This document shows, one piece after another, positions 18,207-27,304 of a stretch of DNA of 64,000 bases. Under the pieces are notes generated by a model. It searched no databases, had not been told where the DNA came from, and was given only the letters and a program-made list of their open reading frames with translations. How positions within the stretch are numbered: position 1 is the stretch's first letter; the number at the start of each line of letters is the position of its first letter. Both the position numbers and the translations under genes were made by a program. This stretch comes from Gammaproteobacteria bacterium (GTDB lineage: Bacteria; Pseudomonadota; Gammaproteobacteria; HK1): the NCBI GenBank assembly GCA_012103455.1, contig WLWT01000002.1, positions 620,001 to 684,000 of the forward strand, given 5' to 3'.

Positions 18207-19235
18207 TTAAGCGCCCCAGACTTCCTCTAGGAAATCGAGCCAGTTCTGGCCCATGACCTTGCGCACCCGGCCCTGCGGCCAACCCCGCCCGAGCAACGCG
18301 GCGGTCAAATTGGGAAATTCGCCGATGGTGCGCAGTCCCTCGGGCATCACGGTGACACCGCTACCCGGCCTTTTAGGCACCACCCGCCGGGCATAACCTT
18401 TGTCCAGCGACAGATAATCGAAAAATCCGGCGTCCTGCTCTTGGGTGAAATCCGTGCCTATGCCCAGCGCATCCTCGCCCACCAAATTGACCAGGTAATC
18501 CAGCACATCCACGCAGTGCTCGAGCGTAGTATCAGGCCCTTGCGCCATGAACGGAGGATAGGTGGCAAAACCTACAAAACCGCCTCTGTCCGCGATGCAG
18601 CGCAACTGTTCATCGGTCTTATTGCGCGGGTGCTGGAACAAGCCGGCCGGCGCACAGTGGGTGTAGGCGACCGGCTGGCGCGAGTGGTTGATCGCCTGCT
18701 CGCTGGTGTTCGGTCCCACGTGGGACAGATCCACCAGAACCCGGGCATCGTTCATCGCTTCGATCACTTCATAACCGAAGTCGCTCAGGCCCTCATCTTT
18801 GCTCTCCCAGCAACCCGAGCCGACCAGGTTACGGGTGTTGTAGGTAAGCTGCATACAACCAACGCCTAGATCTTTGAATAAGCGTACATACTCCAGGCGA
18901 TCTTCTATGCCGTAGGTGTTCTGCCAGCCGAGGTAGATACCGGTTTTGTGCGCCGCTTTGGCACGGCGTATATCGGCCGCGCAGTGGACCTGCAACAAAA
19001 TGTCATCGTTGGCGGCAAACCACTGCTTCCACCGCGCAATGCTGTCCATGGCGCCGCGAAAACCCTGCCAGACAACACAAGTGGCATTGACCGCAGTGAG
19101 TCCGCCTTTGCGCATATCTTCAAATACCGTCCGGCTCCAGTTACAAATTTCCAAACCGTCGATGATGATGGCATCACGGTGGAGTTCTTCAGCGTTCAAA
19201 TGATCTTCCTCATCTTTGGTAGGTGGACCGCGCAC
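18207..19235 (-). CDS. Membrane dipeptidase family (peptidase M19)
   Basis: 342 residues with the M19 renal-dipeptidase pattern: IIDGLE near the N-terminus (the usual D-H-D metal site is less clear here), GIYLGWQNT, the LTYN.RN..GSGC segment, the metal-binding VDLSHVG, then YTHCAPAGL and ARNKTDE-like HPRNKTDEQLR, and GIGTDF near the end. The family hydrolyses dipeptides, often with D- or unusual residues, using two zinc ions. The gene starts beside a fragment of an enolase-superfamily gene on the same strand; dipeptidase plus epimerase is a known pairing for dipeptide breakdown. It is followed by TatD and gamma-glutamyltransferase genes on the opposite strand, which supports a peptide catabolism role. 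Confidence 0.88.
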   Translation of the reverse strand: MRGPPTKDEEDHLNAEELHRDAIIIDGLEICNWSRTVFEDMRKGGLTAVNATCVVWQGFRGAMDSIARWKQWFAANDDILLQVHCAADIRRAKAAHKTGIYLGWQNTYGIEDRLEYVRLFKDLGVGCMQLTYNTRNLVGSGCWESKDEGLSDFGYEVIEAMNDARVLVDLSHVGPNTSEQAINHSRQPVAYTHCAPAGLFQHPRNKTDEQLRCIADRGGFVGFATYPPFMAQGPDTTLEHCVDVLDYLVNLVGEDALGIGTDFTQEQDAGFFDYLSLDKGYARRVVPKRPGSGVTVMPEGLRTIGEFPNLTAALLGRGWPQGRVRKVMGQNWLDFLEEVWGA

Positions 19236-19240
19236 TACAC

Positions 19241-19489
19241 CTAACCGGGGCCATCGATCAGTGGCAACGCTGCCAAGGCTGCTTCATCTTGGGCAATAGC
19301 GCCCGGTGCGCGTCCAGCGCGGGCTTCGCCCCATCCGGTCAAACCACCGCCGGTGCGCACCCGCGCTAGCCCAGCGTCGCGTTTGACGGCGCGGCCTATA
19401 CCTAGCGTCACTCCTTTATCTTGCGGCATGTATCTTGCCGCATGGGACAAGGAAATAGGCAAAGCGGTTAGGCCGTTGATGCGTGACAT
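19241..19489 (-). pseudogene. Enolase-superfamily (mandelate racemase/dipeptide epimerase-like) N-terminal fragment
   Basis: The minus frame from an ATG near 19489 reads MSRINGLTALPISLSH and then LARVRTGGGLTGWGEARAGRAPGAIAQ, the N-terminal capping domain of the mandelate racemase/muconate-lactonizing group. After about 80 residues it stops, whereas family members have about 370; the TIM barrel with the metal-binding Asp/Glu residues is absent. The dipeptidase gene begins 6 bp on. I read this as a 3'-truncated gene that once formed an operon with the dipeptidase. Confidence 0.65.
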
Positions 19490-19605
19490 GCAAATCGCTA
19501 AGAATAGCTGGTTGTTAAAATCGCGCAGCATAGCCCCGCCCAGCATAGACGTTTTGCTCATGGCGCACCTTAACGGCAATTGCGGACAGTGTTCATCGTT
19601 GACCT

Positions 19606-20418
19606 ATGTATGTAGATATTCACACTCATCTTACGCACGAGCGTTTCGCCCACGATGTCGATGCAGTGGTGGCCAGGGCGCGCACCGCCGGACTGGGCGC
19701 GATCATGGTCAATGGGCTAGAGCCGGTATCTAACCGGGCCATCTTGGAGCTGGCCAAAACCCATGACATCGTAGAGCCGGCACTCGGCCTCTACCCGGTG
19801 GACGCCGTGTGCCATCTGCTGCCGGATGATTTCACCTTGAGGGTCAACCGGTTTGACGTTGACGCAGAGATTGCTTTTATCCGGTCCATGGCTGGCGCCG
19901 GACGGTTGAGCGCGGTGGGGGAATGCGGGTTGGATGGCCATTGGCTAGGACCGGAGACCTTCCCCGAGCAGGAGCGGGTGTTTGAAGAGTTGATCGGCAT
20001 CGCCATGGAGTACCGGCTACCGCTCATTATTCACACGCGCAAGCGTGAACGCCGCTGCGCGGAGATCCTCAGACACTCGGGCGCTCAAAAGGTCGATTTT
20101 CACTGCTACGGTGGCAAGGCCAAGCAGGCGCTACGCTGGGCCCACGAGGACGGCTGGTGGTTCTCTATTCCCGCCAACGCGCGGCGCAACGAAGCGTTTG
20201 CCAAATTGTTGCGCGAGTTGCCGCAAGCGCGGGTGTTGACGGAGACCGATGCGCCCTACATGAGCGCCAAGCCCGGTGAACGCAGTGAACCTGCGGCTGT
20301 GGTAGACACAGTAGCGTTGTTGGCGGAACTACGCGGGTGGACGGTCGAGCAGGCGCGGGAGCAGGTTTGGACTAATTATCAGTCCCTGCGTGGGCCACCC
20401 GGCCAGGACCAGCTCTAG
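19606..20418 (+). CDS. TatD-family metal-dependent hydrolase
   Basis: 270 residues with all the TatD landmarks: YVDIHTHLTH at the N-terminus, GECGLDG, IIHTRKRE, the FHCYGG segment and the metal ligand TETDAPYM. The family folds as a TIM barrel with two metal ions and includes nucleases and amidohydrolase-like enzymes; the substrate cannot be read from sequence. It is the first of two plus-strand genes, 45 bp before gamma-glutamyltransferase, so they probably share a transcript. Length is normal for the family (about 260). Confidence 0.9.
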   Translation: MYVDIHTHLTHERFAHDVDAVVARARTAGLGAIMVNGLEPVSNRAILELAKTHDIVEPALGLYPVDAVCHLLPDDFTLRVNRFDVDAEIAFIRSMAGAGRLSAVGECGLDGHWLGPETFPEQERVFEELIGIAMEYRLPLIIHTRKRERRCAEILRHSGAQKVDFHCYGGKAKQALRWAHEDGWWFSIPANARRNEAFAKLLRELPQARVLTETDAPYMSAKPGERSEPAAVVDTVALLAELRGWTVEQAREQVWTNYQSLRGPPGQDQL

Positions 20419-20463
20419 CTCGGACGAGAATCTAGCTCAACACAATCAGGAAGCACTACTCCC

Positions 20464-22077
20464 ATGGCTAATCACCGCTCGATGATCGTTGCGGCTCAGC
20501 CCGAAGCGGCTGAAGCAGGCGCGCTGATTTTGCAACGGGGCGGCAATGCCGTCGATGCCGCGATGGCGGCGGCGTTGGTGCAAGGTGTGGTGGATCCACA
20601 GATGTGCGGTATCGCGGGATTCGGTAACTGCCAGATTTACATGCCCGGGCGCAACATCCACACCTGCATCGATTTTCACGGCAAGACGCCGCTTGCCGCG
20701 AGCCCGCAGATGTGGGCCGATCGCATTGCAGGCGAGACCCGCGACGGCTTCGGTTTCGTGCTGCAGGGCAATGTCAATGACCTTGGATATCAATCGGTTA
20801 CGGCGCCAGGCAGCCTTAAAGCTTATCACGAGGCGGTAACTGAATTCGGCACCTTCGATTGGGCCGATGTATGTGCTTATGCTATCGAGGAAGCCAAGCG
20901 GGGCTTCGTTATTCGACCCCATGTGCATTTTTGGTGGACCTGCGGAAGCGATTTTGGCCGGGTGGACGTAGCCGACCGGCTGCGCTTCTCGAAGACCGGC
21001 CAGCAGGTGTATTTTCACCCCGGCGGCAGGTTGAAGCGGGTGGGCGATCGGGTGTTGAATCCCGATCTCGCCACCACCCTCGCAGCCATTGGCGCCGAGG
21101 GGCCGGAGGTGTTTTACCAAGGGCGCATCGCCGAGCGTATCGCGGAGGATTTCGAGCGCAACGGAGGGCTCTTGTCATACGAGGACTTGAGTTCTTACCG
21201 CACCACCCGCACCGAGCCCCTGTCGTTCGACTACCGCGGCAACCATATCGCCACCAACCATCCCCCAGGGGGCGGCATCATGGTGGCGCAGATGCTCAAC
21301 ATGCTCGAGAACTTCGATTTGGCTGCCCTGGGGCACAACACGGCAGACTATATTCGTACCGTGTGCGAGACGATGAAGATCGCAACGGCCGACAAAGACG
21401 CCCATGTCGGCGATCCGGCATTCCATGACGTACCCATCGGCCAGCTAACGGATAAGGCTTACGCGCACCGGGCGGCCGAGCGCATCAAAGCGGGCGAGCA
21501 ACACCATGTGGAGCGCATCGGCATGGGCGAGCCGCCGCACACTACCCACGTGGCCGTCGTCGATAAGTGGGGTAATGCGGTCAGCATGACCCATTCGCTA
21601 GGAATGCCCTCGGGCGTCATCACCGATGGGCTTGGATTTATGTACAACGGCTGCATGGCGGTGTTCGATCCGCGGCCGGGGCGGGCCGGCTCCATCGCCC
21701 CTGGCAAGGCGCGCTTCAGCTCGCTGTGCCCCAGCATGGTATTTCGCGACGGCCGGCTCCGCTTGGCCTTGGGGGCGCCGGGCGGGACGCAGATCGCCAT
21801 GGGTGTCGCCCAGGTGATCATCAATGTGCTCGATCACCAGATGAGCATGACCGAGGCGGTGAGTGCGCCTAGATTCTCCTCCACTAGCGATATCATCGAT
21901 TTGACCAACCGCATCCCGCGCTATGTGCAGCAGGCTCTAGAAGAGCACGGTTACCAGGTCGTGCGCAGCCCGTACACCTTCGGCATTGCCGCTGTTCACG
22001 GGATTCGGGTGATGCCGGATGGACGGCTGGATGGCGCTGCGGATCCGGGACACGACGGGGTGGCTATAGGCGTTTGA
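20464..22077 (+). CDS. ggt: Gamma-glutamyltransferase family protein
   Basis: 537 residues. GGNAVDAAMAAALVQGVVDP near the N-terminus and HTTHVAVVDKWGNAVSMTHS (residues about 359-378) are the marks of this N-terminal-nucleophile family; Thr at about 360 would be the autoprocessing site and nucleophile that splits the chain into large and small subunits. GLGFMYN.CM and ALGAPGGTQIAMGVAQV follow. I see no signal peptide, so unlike periplasmic GGT it may act in the cytoplasm on gamma-glutamyl amides or glutathione. Neighbours (TatD, dipeptidase) fit peptide breakdown. Confidence 0.9.
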   Translation: MANHRSMIVAAQPEAAEAGALILQRGGNAVDAAMAAALVQGVVDPQMCGIAGFGNCQIYMPGRNIHTCIDFHGKTPLAASPQMWADRIAGETRDGFGFVLQGNVNDLGYQSVTAPGSLKAYHEAVTEFGTFDWADVCAYAIEEAKRGFVIRPHVHFWWTCGSDFGRVDVADRLRFSKTGQQVYFHPGGRLKRVGDRVLNPDLATTLAAIGAEGPEVFYQGRIAERIAEDFERNGGLLSYEDLSSYRTTRTEPLSFDYRGNHIATNHPPGGGIMVAQMLNMLENFDLAALGHNTADYIRTVCETMKIATADKDAHVGDPAFHDVPIGQLTDKAYAHRAAERIKAGEQHHVERIGMGEPPHTTHVAVVDKWGNAVSMTHSLGMPSGVITDGLGFMYNGCMAVFDPRPGRAGSIAPGKARFSSLCPSMVFRDGRLRLALGAPGGTQIAMGVAQVIINVLDHQMSMTEAVSAPRFSSTSDIIDLTNRIPRYVQQALEEHGYQVVRSPYTFGIAAVHGIRVMPDGRLDGAADPGHDGVAIGV

Positions 22078-22143
22078 TAGGTGCACCCTACGCTCTTTTC
22101 GTGCCTACACTTAACGCGCTTGAAAACAGCAGCAACGCTCAAA

Positions 22144-22542
22144 CTACCCGTTAGCCCGGTGACATACCGCTTCGACATTGTTGCCATCGGGATCGATAAG
22201 AAACGCGCCGTAGTAATGCTCGTGGTAGACCGGCCGTAGGCCCGGCTCACCGAAATCCTCAGCGCCCAAGGCGATTCCAGCAGCGTGAAACGCATCCACG
22301 CTAGCTCTGTTGGCTGCGCAAAAAGCTACATGCCGGGGCGTAGCCGCCTCTTGGCTCTCGATTATCCACAAGACCGGCTTACCCGGCGGGCCGAACGCAC
22401 CGATCCGCACAGCGGGACACCCGGCGTCAGAATCGAGCATCCTCTCAACCTGCAAGCCATAGCCGAGCGGCACCAAAACACGTTCGTAGAAGCGTTTCGT
22501 GGCGGCATAATCGGTTGCGTAGGTACTGATATGGTCAATCAT
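22144..22542 (-). CDS. VOC-family (glyoxalase/bleomycin-resistance fold) protein
   Basis: About 132 residues from MIDHISTYATDYAATKRFY, a typical start for single-domain vicinal-oxygen-chelate proteins, with the metal-ligand positions in MIDHIS and a C-terminal FLIDPDGNNVEAV. I chose the internal ATG at 22542 because residues encoded upstream do not belong to the fold. Members include lyases, dioxygenases and resistance proteins; the substrate cannot be deduced. It converges with the ggt gene. Confidence 0.88.
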   Translation of the reverse strand: MIDHISTYATDYAATKRFYERVLVPLGYGLQVERMLDSDAGCPAVRIGAFGPPGKPVLWIIESQEAATPRHVAFCAANRASVDAFHAAGIALGAEDFGEPGLRPVYHEHYYGAFLIDPDGNNVEAVCHRANG

Positions 22543-22732
22543 AGTTGTGCTTCGTAGACTCAGTTGTAAGCTGGGGACATTAGCTGCGGACACATGATTG
22601 TATTCGGCCCTGGCCCTACGCGGACACGCGGCGCTACTTCGACGACTTGCCCTTCAGCGTCTGTCTACCCTTCAACGTCTGTCACGTGTGTCGGAGCTGC
22701 CGGCATCGCCGGCAGCTGCTCCGGGCTGCGCA

Positions 22733-23014
22733 TCAAGGCGTCCAAAACGGCTTGTTCGCCTCGGCGCCGGCGGTGGCTCGATCGAGGCCAATATCGCGCA
22801 GCATGCGCTCATCCAAGTCTGCCAAACGGCGGCGGCTGCTGGCACGCTCGTGCCACACGGCGAGTTGCTTGAGTAGGCGGCGGATAACTTTGCTGAGACT
22901 GAAAGACGAACGGCATAAAGTAGCGGCAGATAGCCTTAGGGCTTCGGTTGCGCCAAGGTGTTGGCTGTGGTGTTGGCCGGGGTGTTGATACAGTTGATTC
23001 GCGCAATAGAGCAT
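22733..23014 (-). CDS. DUF1127-containing small protein
   Basis: 93 residues; the C-terminal half carries the DUF1127 (YjiS-like) pattern RLLKQLAVWHERASSRRRLADLDERMLRDIGLDRATA. These small basic proteins are widespread in Proteobacteria; some affect small-RNA-linked phosphate and carbon control (family knowledge). The N-terminal half is a less conserved hydrophilic extension. It is divergent from the LysR-type gene, sharing a 130-bp intergenic region. Confidence 0.85.
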   Translation of the reverse strand: MLYCANQLYQHPGQHHSQHLGATEALRLSAATLCRSSFSLSKVIRRLLKQLAVWHERASSRRRLADLDERMLRDIGLDRATAGAEANKPFWTP

Positions 23015-23146
23015 GGTTACCTCGGAAAAAACTTGGGCTAGTGACTTTGTTCAAAAACTTGGCAGCGCTACCGTTAGCAGTGAGTCTAGGTTCATCTAAA
23101 CCGGTCTACAATCGATTTGAATTGCGGTTTTGGATTACTTTTCATC

Positions 23147-24088
23147 ATGTCAATCGATCCTCGAATCCCGCTGTCCGCGCTACGCTCCTTCGAGGCCTCT
23201 GGCCGGCACCTGAGCTTCACACGAGCCGCCAACGAGCTATTTGTGACGCAAGCCGCAATCAGTCATCAGATACGGCGCCTTGAGCGCTATTTGGGCGTCA
23301 AGCTGTTCAAGCGGCTACACCGCGCCCTGCTGCTAACAGACGAAGGCCAGATGTTGCTGACCCCGGTGCGCGAAGCGTTCGAGCAAATGGATGGCGCTAT
23401 CAACAAAGTGAAAGCAGGAAGCCACAGCAAGCGGCTCACCATTTCCGCCTTGCCATCGGTGGCTTCCGGTTGGTTGGTGCATCTATTGGGCGGATTCATG
23501 GAAGAATACCCAGACATCGATCTGCGCATCGCACCCACCGCCGCGCTCACCGACTTCAACCGTGATGGCGTCGATGTAGTAGTGCGGTATGGCCGTGGGC
23601 AATACCCCGGGCTGCACGTCGAATGGCTGATGAGCGAGGACCGTTTCCCGGCCTGCTCACCCAACTTACCAGGGACACACGGCCCGCTGACACGGCCTGA
23701 AGATCTAGCCCGCTACACACTACTGCACGACGATGATCGCAACGAGTGGGCGATGTGGCTCAAAGCGGCTGGCGCCGAACTGCCGATGGCCGGCCGCGGG
23801 CCTATCTTCACAGACGCCAGTCTCGCCATCGCCTCCGCAGTGGCTGGCCAAGGCGTAGTACTCGCAAGGCAGGTGTTAGCCACGCAATATCTAGAGGAGG
23901 GCCGGCTCATCCGCCTGTTCCAGCAGACCCTACCCACCGAGCACGCGTACTATATCGTCTATCCACCCGATCACGGCCAACGTCCTGCCGTACGGCTTTT
24001 TTGCGACTGGCTGCTAGAGCAGCGGGACACCCCCGGCAAACGATTGCACCCCGGCCGGCCAAGCAGATCGCCGATAGCGGAAAACTAA
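23147..24088 (+). CDS. LysR-family transcriptional regulator, GcvA-like
   Basis: About 313 residues from MSIDPRIPLSALRSFEASGRH, a classic GcvA-type start; the ATG at 23147 gives the normal N-terminus. The winged helix spans residues about 8-66 (LSFTRAANELFVTQAAISHQ is the recognition region). The effector domain has the GcvA-group features SVASGWLV, VDVVVRYG and a Leu-rich C-terminus. Target genes are unknown; candidates are the divergent DUF1127 gene or itself. Confidence 0.92.
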   Translation: MSIDPRIPLSALRSFEASGRHLSFTRAANELFVTQAAISHQIRRLERYLGVKLFKRLHRALLLTDEGQMLLTPVREAFEQMDGAINKVKAGSHSKRLTISALPSVASGWLVHLLGGFMEEYPDIDLRIAPTAALTDFNRDGVDVVVRYGRGQYPGLHVEWLMSEDRFPACSPNLPGTHGPLTRPEDLARYTLLHDDDRNEWAMWLKAAGAELPMAGRGPIFTDASLAIASAVAGQGVVLARQVLATQYLEEGRLIRLFQQTLPTEHAYYIVYPPDHGQRPAVRLFCDWLLEQRDTPGKRLHPGRPSRSPIAEN

Positions 24089-24957
24089 GCCGCTCTAGAC
24101 GCCCCGTAGACCGCCGCGTATAACCCCGCCGCCACGATGACCAACGCCCCCAGCAGCGCCATAGCATCCGGCCATTGCTCAAACCAGAGCAGCCCCAAAC
24201 CCAACGCCCAAATGAGACGCACATAGTTGAGCGGCGCAATCACCGACGCGTCCGCCTCGCGCATGGCACGGACGATCGAAATATGGCTGAGCGCTCCTAG
24301 CACGCCAAATCCGATAAATACCCCAAACTCGCTGCAACTCGGCATCTGCCATACGAACGGCACCACCGCCGAGACCAGCACGGTGCCACAGGCAAACGTA
24401 AAAAATAGCGTCGTCACTGCATCATCCGCATACAAATAGCGGGTGATGACGGTAAATGTGGCAAAGAAAAAAGCGCCGATCAGAGGCAACAACGACGCCC
24501 ATTGCAACAGCGCACTACTTGGCCGAACGATGAGAGCAACGCCGAGCAGCCCGATGAGCACAGCCGTCCAGCGCCGCCATCCAACCCGCTCACCGAGAAA
24601 CGGGCCGGCCAGGGCGACGGTAAACAGCGGTGAGGTAAAACTGATCGCCGTCGCCTCCGCTAATGGCAAATACCGCAAACTCACGAACAAAAAAGACAGC
24701 GACGCGACTAAGCAGGCCGCCCGCGCCACCTGCATACCCGGATGAGCGCTAGCCAGCAACCGCCGCGCAGGCACACGCGCCACCACCACGTAGACGAGCA
24801 GCGCCATCAGCATGCCCAAGAAATAACCCCACACCACCTGCACGCCGTGCAGCGACTGGCCAAGCCACTTGGCAATGCCATCGACGATTCCGATGCCCGA
24901 CATGGCCAGCGCCATCCAGGCCACCCCGACGAGGGTACGGCGTTGTTGTGATTTCAC
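24085..24957 (-). CDS. DMT-superfamily (EamA) permease
   Basis: 290 residues with ten hydrophobic segments in two EamA repeats; the motif PLAEATAISFTSPLFTVALA and the paired GWRRWTAVLIGLLGVALIV are diagnostic of the RhaT/EamA drug-metabolite transporter family. The second repeat has APLNYVRLIWALGLGLLWFEQ. It likely exports an amino acid or metabolite; substrate unknown. Its stop overlaps the LysR-type gene's end by 4 bp (convergent). Confidence 0.9.
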   Translation of the reverse strand: MKSQQRRTLVGVAWMALAMSGIGIVDGIAKWLGQSLHGVQVVWGYFLGMLMALLVYVVVARVPARRLLASAHPGMQVARAACLVASLSFLFVSLRYLPLAEATAISFTSPLFTVALAGPFLGERVGWRRWTAVLIGLLGVALIVRPSSALLQWASLLPLIGAFFFATFTVITRYLYADDAVTTLFFTFACGTVLVSAVVPFVWQMPSCSEFGVFIGFGVLGALSHISIVRAMREADASVIAPLNYVRLIWALGLGLLWFEQWPDAMALLGALVIVAAGLYAAVYGASRAA

Positions 24958-25062
24958 CCGTGCTCATCCATCCCACCGGCGAAACGGCCGGGGGACTTAT
25001 TCCAGGGAGCCGTTCTTTAGAGCGAACCTCGCCCACAATGGCTGGAATTACCCGCCCTAGAA

Positions 25063-26052
25063 TTATCCGCTCAAGCAGCTCGTCAAACCTCGCTCCGGCA
25101 CGGCGGGCGGCGCGGCCTTGCGCACTCTAAACCTCTTACGCTCCGCCGGCGTCAGCTCGAACCGCCAGCGCCCTGCATGGGCAGCCCGGCAGATCCGCAA
25201 TACGGTTTTGACGAAATGTTGAGTTTCTTTATATGGCGGAATGCCACCGTGCCGCTCGACTGCGCCCTCGCCAGCATTGTAACCAGCCAACGCGTAGGAG
25301 ACATTACCTTCAAAGTGACGCAACAGCCAACGCATATAAGCGACCCCACCGCGCACATTTTCAAGCGGATCCCATTCATCAGCAATATCGAACCTACGCG
25401 CTGTTTTCGGCAAGAGTTGCATCAGACCGCGGGCATTTTTAGGCGACTTCGCTTTAGCATTGAAGCCCGATTCCATCTCGATCATGGCAAGCACTAACCG
25501 GGGATCCAGTCCCGCTCTTGGCGCCAGCTCATTGACCCAATGCATGATCAATTTACGGCTAGGATTCGGCACGCTGTGAAGCGGCGGCAAAAACTCCGTG
25601 CCATCACTCAAGATGCACTGAGCCGGCGGTCCATCCGGTTCCAACGGAAAATGTGGCAACAAGCGCGCCGCAAGCGCATCGCCCCTAGCTGCCGCACGCC
25701 ATACCCAAGGTCCCGCCAAAGCATCCGAGCGTTTCACCCCACGGCCGTTAGCATACATCCAGCCCAGCGCGAATTCGGCCGGACCATGACCGCGCTGCGC
25801 GGCTACACAGTACAGCGCCACCGCTTTATCGGCGTCTTTATCAACGCTCTCACCATGCTCGAACCGTTGCGCCCATTGCATCAATCCGTGGATATCGCCA
25901 GCCCGCGCCACTTCGTGCACTTCACCGGGCATACCACCAGGTAGTTCGAACTCGAACGAGCCGGCCGCCAACGAATCAATCACGACAAGAACACCGCTTA
26001 GCGCCAACGCTAGCGCACTCAAAAAACAGCGGATCACGGGAACAAACAACAT
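25063..26052 (-). CDS. Lytic transglycosylase with Sel1-like repeats
   Basis: 329 residues: signal peptide-like N-terminus (ALALALSGVLVVIDSLAAG), a Sel1/TPR-type helical repeat block (AVALYCVAAQRGHGPAEFAL, residues about 60-125), then a family 1 transglycosylase (SLT) domain with the catalytic Glu in AMIEMESGFN, SPKNARGLMQLLP, and the ALAGYNAGEGAVERHGG segment. It would cleave peptidoglycan glycan strands in the periplasm without hydrolysis. The combination of Sel1 repeats and SLT is seen in several Gram-negative lytic transglycosylases. Confidence 0.9.
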   Translation of the reverse strand: MLFVPVIRCFLSALALALSGVLVVIDSLAAGSFEFELPGGMPGEVHEVARAGDIHGLMQWAQRFEHGESVDKDADKAVALYCVAAQRGHGPAEFALGWMYANGRGVKRSDALAGPWVWRAAARGDALAARLLPHFPLEPDGPPAQCILSDGTEFLPPLHSVPNPSRKLIMHWVNELAPRAGLDPRLVLAMIEMESGFNAKAKSPKNARGLMQLLPKTARRFDIADEWDPLENVRGGVAYMRWLLRHFEGNVSYALAGYNAGEGAVERHGGIPPYKETQHFVKTVLRICRAAHAGRWRFELTPAERKRFRVRKAAPPAVPERGLTSCLSG

Positions 26053-26076
26053 CAGCGAATTAAACCTCAGCTTTAC

Positions 26077-26474
26077 TCACAGTCCGCTTTCGTTGATCGA
26101 TCTAGGTGTTTTAACCGGTATGTTCTCCTCAATCTGCGTATTGTGACCCGGGTCATGCCGCAGGAAAAAATGCGCGCACAAGCCAGCCAAGTCCACCGCC
26201 TCGCCGAGAAATGGTGTGTCCATATCAATAAACCGGGCTGGATTATGGGCGTTGGGTTCGAAGCTGTGGTTGTAAGTAAGCCGTAGCCTAATGCCAGCGC
26301 AACAGTATTCTTACCCCAGTCGAACACATAATTCAAAATACACGAGTCGTATTCGTTGTCATACAGCGCTTTGACTTTCAGTACTAGGACCGGAACGCAC
26401 TCGATCTCGGTGCCTTTCTTGATATCTTCGCGGGCGAACACGCCACGGTCCTTGCCGGGCGCGCGCTTGACCAT
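26077..26474 (-). pseudogene. SET-domain protein gene with a frameshift
   Basis: The first frame gives PGKDRGVFAREDIKKGTEIE, the start of a bacterial SET domain, up to LALGYGL. One base later a different frame gives TYNHSFEPNA, the core SAM-binding and active-site motif of SET domains, then RFIDMDTPFLGEAV and a stop at 26077. A single missing base near 26286 separates the two parts. SET domains methylate lysines. It is either a recent frameshift or a sequencing error; the rest of the protein is intact and about 132 residues long. Confidence 0.75.
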
Positions 26475-26572
26475 GATAAGCGGGCTTTATGTGAGAGGCA
26501 TCGGACAATCCCGTTATTGTTTGTGTGCCGCTGTTGACTTTTGGCGGTGCGCGATTGTAGCGGAAAAAGCGC

Positions 26573-26770
26573 TCACCGCCGCCGTCTGCTACCCTCGCGC
26601 TCCAATTGCACCTCACAATAAGAGATATACAGGCCGGCGCAGAAGATAATGGCGGCGCCCGCCCACACTTCGAGCCTCGCCACTTCATCGAATAACCACC
26701 AGGCAGCCAGAGCGATGATGGGCAAGTGGGTAAAATCCAGAGGCTGCAAGATTGATAGCTGCTCACAGGG
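26573..26770 (-). pseudogene. EamA/DMT permease, C-terminal fragment
   Basis: The minus frame reads LSILQPLDFTHLPIIALAAW, then FDEVARLEVWAGAAIIFCAGLYI and a stop, which is the last two helices of an EamA-family transporter. It is open upstream only to a stop at about 26771, so eight of ten helices are missing. It is unrelated in position to the intact permease at 24.1-25 kb. Confidence 0.7.
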
Positions 26771-27207
26771 TCAATAATCCTGGGCGCTTGCATTTGAAAA
26801 CATCAAGGCCGCCCCCGAGTAACACCGGCAACAACACAAAACCGAAAAGGGGTGTGTGGAATTGTGTGTGAACCGTTTGTTTGATTACTCGGTGCCGTCG
26901 AATCGTTCGTCGGCGTCAAAGACTTACTGACGCGCCGAAGCAACTCATGGCGAGGCACACGATGGCACTCAATCGGTTGAACATCATGCCCACAAGGTTC
27001 TGACTCGCTCTCACCATGCGCTATAGTGGAAAGTTCAAGGGCAAGCGCCGAATACGGGGTGGCCGCGGAAACGTTAGGACGATGTTGTACATGGCTACGC
27101 CCTGCGCTATTGAGTGCAACTGCGCCATTCAAACCTTCTATAGGCGGTGAGTCGCTGCCGAGAAACATAAGCAATTGGCCATGACTGCATGCGAAAGTTC
27201 ATCACGA
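26771..27207. other. Non-coding or decayed stretch at the border of the cassette array
   Basis: A 123-codon minus frame crosses it (26803-27174) but has a Ser/Thr/Pro/His-rich, low-information composition and no domain, so I do not call it a gene. The base composition changes here from GC-rich to balanced, marking the boundary of the cassette array. Confidence 0.4.
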
Positions 27208-27291
27208 GCCTTAACTCTATGCTCCGTGCTCAGGCCACCTGCAATCCCAATTGCGCAGCAACTGCGGGTTGACAACCACAGTCACTTGTTA
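27208..27291 (-). repeat. attC-like site (weak)
   Basis: Read on the minus strand, TAACAAG at one end and GAGTTAAGG at the other flank about 70 bp with partial dyad symmetry around GCAGTTGCTGCGCAATTG. It directly follows the stop of the decayed cassette gene at 27305. The boxes are less canonical than in the other sites. Confidence 0.45.
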
Positions 27292-27304
27292 TGTAAATCA
27301 TGTG

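Noticed and set aside
26803..27174. A 123-codon minus-strand frame
   Set aside because: Composition is Ser/Thr/His/Pro-rich without secondary-structure pattern; no ribosome site; no relation to the adjacent attC-like site.
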